Shown: positions 35,448 through 42,875 of the stretch, one piece after another
Layout of the letters: each line of letters begins with the position of its first letter
How positions within the stretch are numbered: position 1 is the first letter of the stretch
DNA from: RBG-16-49-21 sp040768125
Lineage (GTDB): Bacteria > Spirochaetota > UBA4802 > UBA5550
Assembly (NCBI GenBank): GCA_040768125.1
Contig: JAXGNG010000002.1
Location: forward strand, 372,001-436,000
Length of the DNA stretch: 64,000 nt
Direction of reading: 5' to 3'
Position numbers and translations under genes: made by a program
Notes under the pieces: generated by a model
Database searches by the model: none
The model's input: the letters and a program-made list of their open reading frames with translations, nothing else
What the model was told of the DNA's origin: nothing

Positions 35448-36407
35448 TTAATCATCGAAGCCGATTCTCCAGAGGGCCGTGCCCCTGAGGCGATACCGCC
35501 GCGCCAGGTCAGTCAGGAGGGACCGGGTTGTGGCGTCTGAAATATAGAGACGGCAGGTGCTTCCTCCACGGTTGAAATGGGCGAAAAGTGTTCCCGAAGG
35601 ATCACGCGTGGCTCCCCGGGCCCTGGCGAGCGGTGCCCCCCGTTTCGCGGATATCGCCTCGGGCTTTCCTCCGCACCAGAGGTATCCGTAGGCGGGGATC
35701 CCGAGCCAGACCTGCTCAGGCTTCATGAACTTCAGGCAATGGCGGATGTTGTCCTCTGCCCAGGCAAGGTCGGTGACCGGGCCGGCTTCGCTATGGGGCC
35801 CATGGTAGTCATAGCACATAATGACCGCCTCGTCGATAAGGTGGCCGATTTTCCTCAAATCGTGAAACCTGCTCCATTTTTCAGGGAAATCAACCTGGGG
35901 GAAGATGGCCATGGTGATCCTGCCCTTGTAACGCATTCTTATCCGGGTTAAAAGAAGGGCCAGCCTGTCCGCGTCTTCAGGGGGGAGGTACTCGAAGTCG
36001 AGATGCACCCCCGGGAAGCCCTCGGCATGCGCGAGGTTGGAAATCGTCCTGGCGGCCAGTTCACGCGATTCCTCCGATGCGAGTATGCCGCGACCCCGGG
36101 CGGTCGAGGAAAAGGAAATCAGGGGATAGATGGCGAAACCGTGGCGTTTTGACAGGAAGGTGAGGCGCCTGAGAATATCCCTCCTCACGGGCGTTATCGT
36201 TCCAGGAGATTCGAGCCTGAATCCAGTCAGCGAGACCACGGTATAGCCGGGGAGCGCCTTTTCAAGATAGCCCCCACCGGCGGCTGAGGAGTGAACCAGG
36301 TATCCCCACCGGCAAGGCTCCTCCCCATCGGCGGGCGAGGGACCGCAGCGAAGGAGAAATAAAACCGTCATGGCCGCGATAAATGGTTGCCTCATGCCAT
36401 GCATCAT
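35448..36407 (-). CDS. Exported glycoside hydrolase family 18 protein
   Basis: 319 aa from the ATG at 36407, or 315 from 36395; neither has a clear ribosome site. A short signal peptide (IAAMTVLFLLRCG) may be lipoprotein-like. GH18 features: the GVHLDFEY catalytic motif, where the Glu is the acid, the MCYDYHGPHSEAGP strand and VWLGIPAYGYLWCG. The first Asp of the usual DGxxxDxE is replaced by Pro. YaaH-type GH18 enzymes act on peptidoglycan or chito-oligosaccharides. The catalytic fold is clear; the substrate is inferred. Confidence 0.8.
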   Translation of the reverse strand: MMHGMRQPFIAAMTVLFLLRCGPSPADGEEPCRWGYLVHSSAAGGGYLEKALPGYTVVSLTGFRLESPGTITPVRRDILRRLTFLSKRHGFAIYPLISFSSTARGRGILASEESRELAARTISNLAHAEGFPGVHLDFEYLPPEDADRLALLLTRIRMRYKGRITMAIFPQVDFPEKWSRFHDLRKIGHLIDEAVIMCYDYHGPHSEAGPVTDLAWAEDNIRHCLKFMKPEQVWLGIPAYGYLWCGGKPEAISAKRGAPLARARGATRDPSGTLFAHFNRGGSTCRLYISDATTRSLLTDLARRYRLRGTALWRIGFDD

Positions 36408-36494
36408 GGTAGAATAATCCGGTCAGAGCAAGAATAAAACCGGAAAAAGCCTCCGGAGTCGAGGAATCCGGTTGCCACGGAAGGCGGGTTTTTA

Positions 36495-36523
36495 TTGACA
36501 GTGCGGAATTTCCTGGATAATTT
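36495..36523 (+). promoter_or_regulatory. Promoter of the tandem lipoprotein genes
   Basis: TTGACA at 36495-36500 followed by GATAAT at 36516-36521 (15-bp spacer) or TAATTT at 36518-36523 (17-bp spacer), about 70 bp before the first start codon. Confidence 0.5.
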
Positions 36524-36594
36524 TATCAAGGAAGATGTCGGTTTATAAGATAATAATCATAGGGGGAACCACGTCACGTGAGGAACGAACAACA

Positions 36595-37038
36595 ATGAAA
36601 AGAATATTCCGACATTTTTCAGTTTTCGCCGCTGCACTTATCGTGTCGGCCAACGTCACGTGCGCCAAGTTTGACGATCTTGACGATCAGAACCCGGTCT
36701 TGATCGTTAATATTGAAGTGACCGATCCCGTGGCCATCCCTATCAGCGCGACCCAGAAAGTGCATCTCATCTATTATGTAAACAAGAACTGGACCAATCC
36801 ATGGCTTCAGCAGAGTTCAAGCACTTCCACGATCATAAATCCCGTGGTCCTGTCGAAGACACTGTATATCGCCGCATTCTGGGATGCCAATTCAAATGGA
36901 GTGGTGGATGCGGGGGAACCCTGCACGGGATGGAAAAATGCGGATCACGCAGCGGCGGACGAGCTGGATATGCTCACACTTTTGCCCCTCGAATGGCGGG
37001 AGGTCACCATTACCCTTGATCCAGCGATAGTGTATTGA
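36595..37038 (+). CDS. Putative lipoprotein, first of a tandem paralogous pair
   Basis: 147 aa from the ATG at 36595, with GAGGAA upstream. A signal peptide ends in a cysteine (ANVTC), consistent with a spirochaete-type lipobox. The mature part is a single beta-rich domain with LIVNIEVTD, LIYYVNKNWTNPW, a Ser-rich SSSTST and a calcium-loop-like DANSNGVVDAGE. It shares these features in order with the next gene, so it is a duplicate. No family is recognised. Confidence 0.7.
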   Translation: MKRIFRHFSVFAAALIVSANVTCAKFDDLDDQNPVLIVNIEVTDPVAIPISATQKVHLIYYVNKNWTNPWLQQSSSTSTIINPVVLSKTLYIAAFWDANSNGVVDAGEPCTGWKNADHAAADELDMLTLLPLEWREVTITLDPAIVY

Positions 37039-37079
37039 CAGAGGTCCGGTTATAATACCGTTTTCCGTGAGAGGACTAT

Positions 37080-37523
37080 ATGAAAAATAATTTCAAACGA
37101 GCGGCATTGGCCATGGTGCTTTTCTTTCTTTTCGCCATCGTCAGCGCCTGCGACACGGCCGAGGATAAGAGTCCCTATCTCATCATCAACGTCAATCTTG
37201 ACGATATGGCACATCCGGTGAGCGCGGCGAACAAGCTTTTCCTGGTGTTCTATCTTCATAATAACTGGACGGGTAAATGGCTATCCATGTCATCTTCGAC
37301 GCGTATGTTCGTGACGCCACGTCTTACCATCGGGAGCTTTCCGTTTTACTTCGAGGTGATCTACGATGACAACGGCGACGGGGAGCCCTCGACCGGCGAT
37401 CTCTACCAGGGGTGGAACGGAGCAATCGACCGGACGTCCGATACGCTTACCACCGTACTTCTTCCCAAGACCGACTTGATGATACTGAACATTGATCTTG
37501 ACAACAATGGCGTAATGCCTTAA
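37080..37523 (+). CDS. Putative lipoprotein, second of a tandem paralogous pair
   Basis: Also exactly 147 aa, with signal peptide and lipobox FAIVSAC. It aligns with its neighbour throughout: LIINVNLDD, LVFYLHNNWTGKW, MSSSTR, and DDNGDGEPSTGD at the same position as the neighbour's calcium-loop-like segment, then YQGWNG for CTGWKN. The identity is moderate, so the duplication is not recent. The gap between the genes is 41 bp. The function is unknown; a surface or periplasmic calcium-binding role is only a guess. Confidence 0.7.
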   Translation: MKNNFKRAALAMVLFFLFAIVSACDTAEDKSPYLIINVNLDDMAHPVSAANKLFLVFYLHNNWTGKWLSMSSSTRMFVTPRLTIGSFPFYFEVIYDDNGDGEPSTGDLYQGWNGAIDRTSDTLTTVLLPKTDLMILNIDLDNNGVMP

Positions 37524-37606
37524 TCAACACCGCCTCACATGGTGCGCCGGCGGGGCCCCGCCCACGCCGTCAGCCCTGGGAATAAGCGATGCCGGAGGGG
37601 AGGGCA

Positions 37607-37921
37607 ATGACGGGACTTTCCGCCGATGAGAAGCGACGCCTCAAGACAAGGGCCCACCATCTCAGGCCGGTGGTGTATATCGGCCGTGGCGGCATGAGCG
37701 GCGCCGTGATAGAGGCGACCGACAGGGCCCTGGGTGACCACGGACTTATCAAGGTGAAATTCATAGACTGCAAGGATGAGAAGAAAGATCTCGCCGAAGA
37801 GCTTGCAGGGTCGACGGGAAGCTTTCTGGTTACGATCATCGGAAATATCGCCATTCTCTTCCGGCCTGATGATGTTACACCCGCCGCAGGAAATACCGGC
37901 CGCATCCCGCATTCTTCTTGA
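37607..37921 (+). CDS. yhbY: CRS1/YhbY-domain RNA-binding protein
   Basis: 104 aa from the ATG at 37607, which has GGAGGGG upstream; an ATG six codons earlier is less likely. It is a YhbY-type CRM domain: LSADEKRRLKTRAHHLRPVVYIGRGGM, VIEATDRALGDHGLIKVKF, and a late GNIAILFRP strand. E. coli YhbY binds precursor 50S ribosomes. It lies upstream of asd on the same strand with a 91-bp gap. Confidence 0.92.
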   Translation: MTGLSADEKRRLKTRAHHLRPVVYIGRGGMSGAVIEATDRALGDHGLIKVKFIDCKDEKKDLAEELAGSTGSFLVTIIGNIAILFRPDDVTPAAGNTGRIPHSS

Positions 37922-38012
37922 CAATAGCCGCGACCCTCTTCAAGTTGCCGCAATGGAGCGGCGCCCATGCCGCTGCGAAAGGGACACGGGGCGCGCGCCG
38001 GGGAGGTAGATC

Positions 38013-39026
38013 ATGAAAAAGTACAACGTCGTCATCATGGGCGCAACGGGAGCGGTGGGTATTGAATTCAGGAAAATCCTGCTTGAGCGCAACTTCCCCG
38101 TGGGATCGATGAAATTCCTCGGATTGACCACCGTGGGAAGGGAGTACGATTTCGGGGGACGTACGGTGCGTTCCGAAGCCGTCGTTGACGGCTGCTTCAG
38201 GGGGTCGGAAATCGCGCTCTTTTCAGCCGGCGGCGATATAAGCAGGAAGGTTGCCCGGCGGGCAGTGGAGGAGGGGTGCGTCGTTATCGACAACAGCTCG
38301 GCGTGGCGGATGGATCCCGATGTGCCCCTCGTGGTTCCAGAGGTCAACCCTGACGATGTGGACCGTCATGCGGGGATCATCGCGAATCCCAACTGTTCCA
38401 CGATACAGATGGTGGTCGCCCTCAAGCCGATCCACGACGCCGCGCGCATCAGGAGGGTCGTCGTCAGCACCTACCAGGCGGTATCGGGCACGGGCCTGAA
38501 GGCGATTGAAGAATGCATGGACCAGACCGGCGACATCGTCGCCGGGAGGAACGTCCCGGCTCCCAAGGTGTATCCTCACCGGATAGCCTTCAACGTCCTC
38601 CCCCAGATCGATGTCTTCCTTGAAAACGGTTATACCAAGGAAGAGATGAAAATGGTGAACGAAACCAGGAAGATCATGGGTGATGATTCCATAGGGGTGA
38701 CCGCCACCACGGTCAGGGTCCCTGTGCTTTACGGCCATTCAGAATCGGTGAACGTGGAAACGGAGAAAAAGCTTTCAGCGGGCGAGGCAAGAGAACTGCT
38801 CGCGGGAGCCCCGGGCGTGACGGTGATCGATGACCCGGGGTCAAAGGAGTATCCCATGCCTATCCACGCGGCCGGGAAGGACGATGTATTTGTGGGCCGT
38901 ATAAGAGAGGATGATTCCATACCCAACGGGATCAACCTCTGGATCGTATCCGATAACATCAGGAAAGGAGCGGCGCTCAACGCGATCCAGATCGCCGAAC
39001 TCCTGATCAAAAAAGGGAAAATCTAA
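38013..39026 (+). CDS. asd: Aspartate-semialdehyde dehydrogenase
   Basis: A 337-aa enzyme that reduces aspartyl phosphate to aspartate semialdehyde with NADPH, feeding lysine/DAP, threonine and methionine synthesis. It has the NADP motif GATGAVGIEF (10-19), DNSSAWRMDPDVPLVVPEVN, catalytic Cys128 in ANPNCSTIQM and the QAVSGTGLKA loop. GGGAGGT is a good ribosome site. A strong terminator follows 18 bp after the stop. Confidence 0.96.
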   Translation: MKKYNVVIMGATGAVGIEFRKILLERNFPVGSMKFLGLTTVGREYDFGGRTVRSEAVVDGCFRGSEIALFSAGGDISRKVARRAVEEGCVVIDNSSAWRMDPDVPLVVPEVNPDDVDRHAGIIANPNCSTIQMVVALKPIHDAARIRRVVVSTYQAVSGTGLKAIEECMDQTGDIVAGRNVPAPKVYPHRIAFNVLPQIDVFLENGYTKEEMKMVNETRKIMGDDSIGVTATTVRVPVLYGHSESVNVETEKKLSAGEARELLAGAPGVTVIDDPGSKEYPMPIHAAGKDDVFVGRIREDDSIPNGINLWIVSDNIRKGAALNAIQIAELLIKKGKI

Positions 39027-39044
39027 ACCATCGAGCTTGTTTTT

Positions 39045-39090
39045 GAATAACAAAAGCCCCGGAGCGCCATCTCCGGGGCTTTTGTTATTC
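39045..39090. terminator. Strong bidirectional-type terminator after asd
   Basis: A 20-bp perfect inverted repeat at 39045-39064 and 39071-39090 with a 6-nt loop. A GC core (GCCCCGGAG) is flanked by A-run and T-run, so it could work on both strands. Confidence 0.9.
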
Positions 39091-39193
39091 AGGACAATCC
39101 CCGCGGACAGAGCGGATGGGAGGGACGCGGCCGCTTGTTCAATGAACCGGGAGCCGACATGACGAATAGCATCGCGATATTGATTGATGATCC

Positions 39194-39270
39194 ATAATTA
39201 TTGCTGAATTTATGTACAATTGCTTAATATTTATAGTAATTATTACGAAAATTATTATAGCAATAATTAT
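39194..39270. repeat. AT-rich inverted repeat upstream of fapA
   Basis: Perfect 12-bp arms ATAATTATTGCT (39194-39205) and AGCAATAATTAT (39259-39270), 53 bp apart. Additional AATTATT copies and an 11-bp palindrome GTAATTATTAC (39236-39246) lie inside. The whole block 39160-39310 is strikingly A/T-rich against the GC-rich background and holds the presumed fapA promoter. The rest of 39091-39377 shows nothing else. Confidence 0.55.
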
Positions 39271-39377
39271 CAGATTATGATATCATATACTTCACATTGT
39301 CTAGCTCATTGAGAAATGGATTCACGGGAGACGGGTGTGGGATACTATTCCCTGATAAAGAGTAGCAGACGGACACT

Positions 39378-41102
39378 ATGAAAAAAATTCTTTGCTATTT
39401 CGATCCTACTGTGAAAAGGATCCTGGTTGAAAAAGTAACGGAAAGCGGAGAGAAAAAGATCGTCCTCTCGTCGCCCCACAATTTCGTGTATACATCTGAG
39501 ATCGTAGCCAGGGTGATCAATATCGACGACGAAGAGCAGATCCCCACCAGGCTTGATCCAGGGTACAGCTACTATCGCGTCCTGGATTTCCAGACGATCA
39601 AGGCGGATACCGGAATATACTACGATGAGTCGGCAAACGCCTACAAGGCAGCGGAATACGGTTTCGTGGTTCTTGATAACCAGAAGCTGCGGTGGATATC
39701 GCCCCTCTCGGTGAGCAGGGACAAGCTGAAGGCCTACTATTCCATCTACCCCACCAAAACGGGAAGGATCCCCGCCTATGCGGACATCGAGGAGGCCCTG
39801 CACCGTTACAAGATACTGTCACGCGTGGAGAAGCGTCAGGTCGAGGAACAGCTCCAGTCGATCAATCCCGACCAGCCGAGATTCACCAGGATACTCGTTG
39901 CCCAGGGGAAGGAGCCGGTAAACGGGCACGATGAATACTTTCTTCCGCTCCTCAATTTCCAGAAGAAGGCCGGAGAAATCAAGGAGGACGGGAGCATTGA
40001 TTTCAAGGAGGTCGGCTCAATAGTCGAGGTCAAGAAGGGCCAGGATATACTGAAGAGGGTACCGGGCGTCAAGGCCGTTGACGGGTATGATATATACGGG
40101 GATAAATCCATCGCCAAGTTCGAGCGGGTCGAGGGATATGCGAAAGGAGAAAACATAGAGCAGGGCCCCTCTGATGAAAATATCTTCGTCGCCTCGATCG
40201 ATGGATGCCTCGACGTGGACGGAAGGAGGGTCTCGGTTCTTCCCATCGCGTTTATACACGGCGACGTGAATTACGAAACGGGCAACATCGATTTTGACGG
40301 ATCGGTCCACATAATGGGGTCGGTGCTTCCAGGTTTCAGCGTGAAGGCGAAGGGCGACGTTATCGTTGAAAAAAACGTCGACGACTCTCATATTGAGGCG
40401 CAGGGCGACATCACGGTGAAGATGGGAGTCGTGGGCAAGGAAAACGCGGTGCTCGTCGCCGGGGGAAAAGTTGTGGCCAAGTACCTCCTGAACGCCAGGG
40501 TGGAGGCGGCCGGCGAAATCATCGTGGATGATTCGATAATAAATTCTAACGTCTTTTCCAACTTTCGGGTAAGCGTTGTGGCCCGGCAGGGAAAGATAAT
40601 CGGGGGGAAGACCACGGCCCTCTACGAGATAGTGATCAACGTGTCAGGGTCGCCAAACGAAACCGAGACCCAGCTTTCCGTGGGAAGGAACCTTTTCATC
40701 GAGAAGGAGCTGGAGGAAGTCCAGAAGGAGATCATCACGTGGAGAAAGGCGGTTGATGAATCGATGCGCCAGCTCAAGGTGAGTTTCGGCGAAGCGGTCT
40801 TCGAAAATCCCAAGGAATACATCTCGAAGCTTCCCGGCATGAAAAAAAAGAACTGTCTTCTCATGCTCAAGGATTTGAGCGACAAGAACAGCGAACTCAA
40901 GAAACACCTTGAGGTGAGCAGGGAGATCCAGGAGCGGCTGAAGCTGGAACGTGAACCGTGCATAATCATTAAAAACAAGGCCTATCCCGGCACCATCGTC
41001 AGCATAAAGAAGAGCATCAAACGCGTTGAAAGCATCATCGACAACGTGAAATACTACGAGGACACGGAAGCGAAGATCATTCGATTCAGTCCCGCAGTAT
41101 GA
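39378..41102 (+). CDS. FapA-family (DUF342) protein
   Basis: A 574-aa FapA/DUF342 protein, a family widespread in spirochaetes and Gram-negatives and named after Vibrio FapA. It has a central right-handed beta-helix of repeated segments (VNYETGNIDFDGSVHIMGSVLPGFSVKAKGDVIVEK, HIEAQGDITVKMGV, ARVEAAGEIIVDDSI), preceded by an N-terminal alpha/beta region and followed by a long helical coiled-coil C terminus (about 430-550). The role is unknown; cell-surface or polar assembly functions are proposed. It sits alone after an A/T-rich leader. Confidence 0.88.
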   Translation: MKKILCYFDPTVKRILVEKVTESGEKKIVLSSPHNFVYTSEIVARVINIDDEEQIPTRLDPGYSYYRVLDFQTIKADTGIYYDESANAYKAAEYGFVVLDNQKLRWISPLSVSRDKLKAYYSIYPTKTGRIPAYADIEEALHRYKILSRVEKRQVEEQLQSINPDQPRFTRILVAQGKEPVNGHDEYFLPLLNFQKKAGEIKEDGSIDFKEVGSIVEVKKGQDILKRVPGVKAVDGYDIYGDKSIAKFERVEGYAKGENIEQGPSDENIFVASIDGCLDVDGRRVSVLPIAFIHGDVNYETGNIDFDGSVHIMGSVLPGFSVKAKGDVIVEKNVDDSHIEAQGDITVKMGVVGKENAVLVAGGKVVAKYLLNARVEAAGEIIVDDSIINSNVFSNFRVSVVARQGKIIGGKTTALYEIVINVSGSPNETETQLSVGRNLFIEKELEEVQKEIITWRKAVDESMRQLKVSFGEAVFENPKEYISKLPGMKKKNCLLMLKDLSDKNSELKKHLEVSREIQERLKLEREPCIIIKNKAYPGTIVSIKKSIKRVESIIDNVKYYEDTEAKIIRFSPAV

Positions 41103-41144
41103 TTTCCCCGGGCCGCATATTCTCCGCAGATCGCCGGAATTTAT

Positions 41145-41173
41145 TTGACAAACTTTTACCGTGTACCTTAATG
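41145..41173 (+). promoter_or_regulatory. Promoter of tatA
   Basis: TTGACA at 41145-41150, a 17-bp spacer and TTAATG at 41168-41173; a CTTAAT alternative is one base earlier. It lies about 90 bp before the start. Confidence 0.5.
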
Positions 41174-41261
41174 TCCCTACCGGACCATGGCATGTTATGC
41201 AGGGACCGGATTCGGTGGTCGATAATTTCGGCCGCATCGAGTATTTAATTGGAGGTTGCAC

Positions 41262-41471
41262 ATGCTTACCGATTTCGGAACCGTCAATCTTGCCCTGATC
41301 GGAAACCTCGGTCCGTGGGAGCTGGCACTGATTTTCCTTATCGTGCTTGTGGTGTTTGGCGCTAACAAGCTCCCGAAGATTGCCAAGGACCTCGGCAGCG
41401 GGATCCGGGAATTCAAAAAATCGATTTCCGGTGAAAGCGATGAAAAAAAAGAAGAATCAAAAAAGGAGTGA
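41262..41471 (+). CDS. tatA: Twin-arginine translocase subunit TatA
   Basis: 69 aa with a GGAGG site 6 bp before the ATG; a TTG two codons earlier is possible. The layout is the TatA one: a short N-terminal stretch, one transmembrane helix (ELALIFLIVLVVFGANKLP), the amphipathic helix after FGANKLPKIAKDLGSGIREF and a charged tail. TatA forms the pore for folded Tat substrates. TatC is not in this window. It could equally be called TatA/E. Confidence 0.92.
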   Translation: MLTDFGTVNLALIGNLGPWELALIFLIVLVVFGANKLPKIAKDLGSGIREFKKSISGESDEKKEESKKE

Positions 41472-41553
41472 AAGGCTGCGACGTGTCCCGCCCTTCGAAC
41501 AGACGTCGGCGTTTCGCGGAAGGTAGGAAAAATCTTTTTCAGGAGCGCTGTGC

Positions 41554-42060
41554 ATGAGGCCCTACAAGGTAGATGATGCGGGAGAGCAAATTCTCGACAT
41601 CCTCCACAGGAACGCGAAATTGGATGCCGAGGATATCGCCCGCCAGGTGGATCTTCCCGTGGCGGAAGTGAATAAACGGATCCAGAAATTCGAAAAGGAC
41701 AACATCATTCTCGGGTATCATGCCGGCATCAACTGGCAGAGAATTCGCCTCAACGAAGTAAAGGCGCTTATCGAGGTAAAGGTAAAACCGGAACGCAAGG
41801 TGGGCTTTGACTCCGTGGCGGAATCGATCTACCGGTTTCCAGAGGTCTGTTCGGTCTACCTGATGTCGGGGGGATATGATCTTCTCGTGCAGGTGGTCGG
41901 CGAGAACCTCCGCGAAGTGGCGCAATTTGTTTCCGAAAAGCTCGCCACGCTGAACGGCGTGCAATCGACGGTATCGCATTTTCTGCTGAAAAAATACAAG
42001 GAAGACGGCATCATCCTGGTGGACCAGCATGAATCCAAGCGCCTGCCGGTGACCCTGTAG
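41554..42060 (+). CDS. Lrp/AsnC-family transcriptional regulator
   Basis: 168 aa with CAGGAG before the start. An N-terminal HTH (ILDILHRNAKLDAEDIARQVDLPVAEVNKRI) is followed by a RAM ligand-binding domain (KALIEVKVKPE, VCSVYLMSGGYDLLVQVVG, VSHFLLKKYKED). Such regulators respond to amino acids. The target is unknown. It is separated from tatA by 82 bp and followed by a hairpin. Confidence 0.9.
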   Translation: MRPYKVDDAGEQILDILHRNAKLDAEDIARQVDLPVAEVNKRIQKFEKDNIILGYHAGINWQRIRLNEVKALIEVKVKPERKVGFDSVAESIYRFPEVCSVYLMSGGYDLLVQVVGENLREVAQFVSEKLATLNGVQSTVSHFLLKKYKEDGIILVDQHESKRLPVTL

Positions 42061-42086
42061 GCATTCACCTCCCGGACCGGGGCCCG

Positions 42087-42109
42087 GGGGCGCGCGTCCG
42101 CGCCCCTTT
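42087..42109 (+). terminator. Probable terminator after the Lrp-family gene
   Basis: Stem GGGGCGCG / CGCGCCCC with a 4-nt loop and TTTC, 27 bp after the stop. The T-run is short. Confidence 0.6.
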
Positions 42110-42118
42110 CAACGTACC

Positions 42119-42853
42119 ATGCAGAAGATCAGACACGTCTATCGGAGGCTTCTCCGTTTCCATGGGCCGCAGGGATGGTGGCCCATCCTCGATCCGGAAC
42201 GTGGATCAGGCACCTATCATCTGAACGCCCCGCGGAACGGATCTGAGGTGTTCGAGATATGCGCCGGGGCCATTCTTACCCAGAATGTAGCGTGGAAAAA
42301 CGCCGAGAAGGCCCTGTGCAATCTCAAGCGGGCGGGAATGCTCGGTCCGGAAGAGATTGAAGGTGCGAAGCTTCAGGACCTTGGCGCGATGATCCGCTCA
42401 GCAGGATATTACAATCAGAAAGCGAAAAAGCTGAAGCACTTCACCGCCTGGTACCGGCGCTTCGGCTATAACGCATCGGCCCTTGCCGCCCTGAACCGGG
42501 ACCTCCTCAGGAGCGAACTGCTCGCCGTATCGGGCATCGGCCCTGAGACCGCGGATTCGATTCTCCTCTACGCCCTCGGCATGACAACATTCGTTGTAGA
42601 CGCATACACGAAGAGGATATTCACCCGCATCGGAATGGTTCGCCGGGGTGAGGGCTACGAGGGGATCCGCACCATGGTGCATCGCCTCTTCCCGTCCCCG
42701 GCGTCAGTATATAACGAATTTCACGCCCTCATCGTCGCCCACGGGAAGGATTACTGCACCAAACGTCCCTCCTGCGCCGACTGCTGCCTCGAGCCGCTCT
42801 GTGCGAAAATCCTTGACGATGCCGCGCCCGCGGGTATACTGCCTCAATCCTGA
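42119..42853 (+). CDS. Endonuclease III-fold (HhH-GPD) DNA glycosylase, MagIII-like
   Basis: A 244-aa HhH-GPD protein. The hairpin motif is VSGIGPETADSILLYAL (about 137-153), with catalytic Asp161 in VVDAYTKRI. Cys213, Cys219, Cys222 and Cys228 form a 4Fe-4S loop like that of EndoIII. The Lys used by bifunctional glycosylase/AP lyases is absent from the GPET position, so it is likely monofunctional, as in the 3-methyladenine glycosylase MagIII. It removes damaged bases in base-excision repair. It ends 22 bp before pgi. Confidence 0.85.
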   Translation: MQKIRHVYRRLLRFHGPQGWWPILDPERGSGTYHLNAPRNGSEVFEICAGAILTQNVAWKNAEKALCNLKRAGMLGPEEIEGAKLQDLGAMIRSAGYYNQKAKKLKHFTAWYRRFGYNASALAALNRDLLRSELLAVSGIGPETADSILLYALGMTTFVVDAYTKRIFTRIGMVRRGEGYEGIRTMVHRLFPSPASVYNEFHALIVAHGKDYCTKRPSCADCCLEPLCAKILDDAAPAGILPQS

Positions 42854-42875
42854 ACCATCAGCGGAGTTACCGGGC

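Noticed and set aside
37035..37056. TTGACA followed by TATAAT between the two lipoprotein genes
   Set aside because: The spacer is only 10 bp and the -35 overlaps the stop codon, so the two hexamers cannot work together.
42648..42875. Upstream extension of the pgi frame
   Set aside because: It overlaps the conserved end of the glycosylase gene in another frame and is not conserved Pgi sequence.
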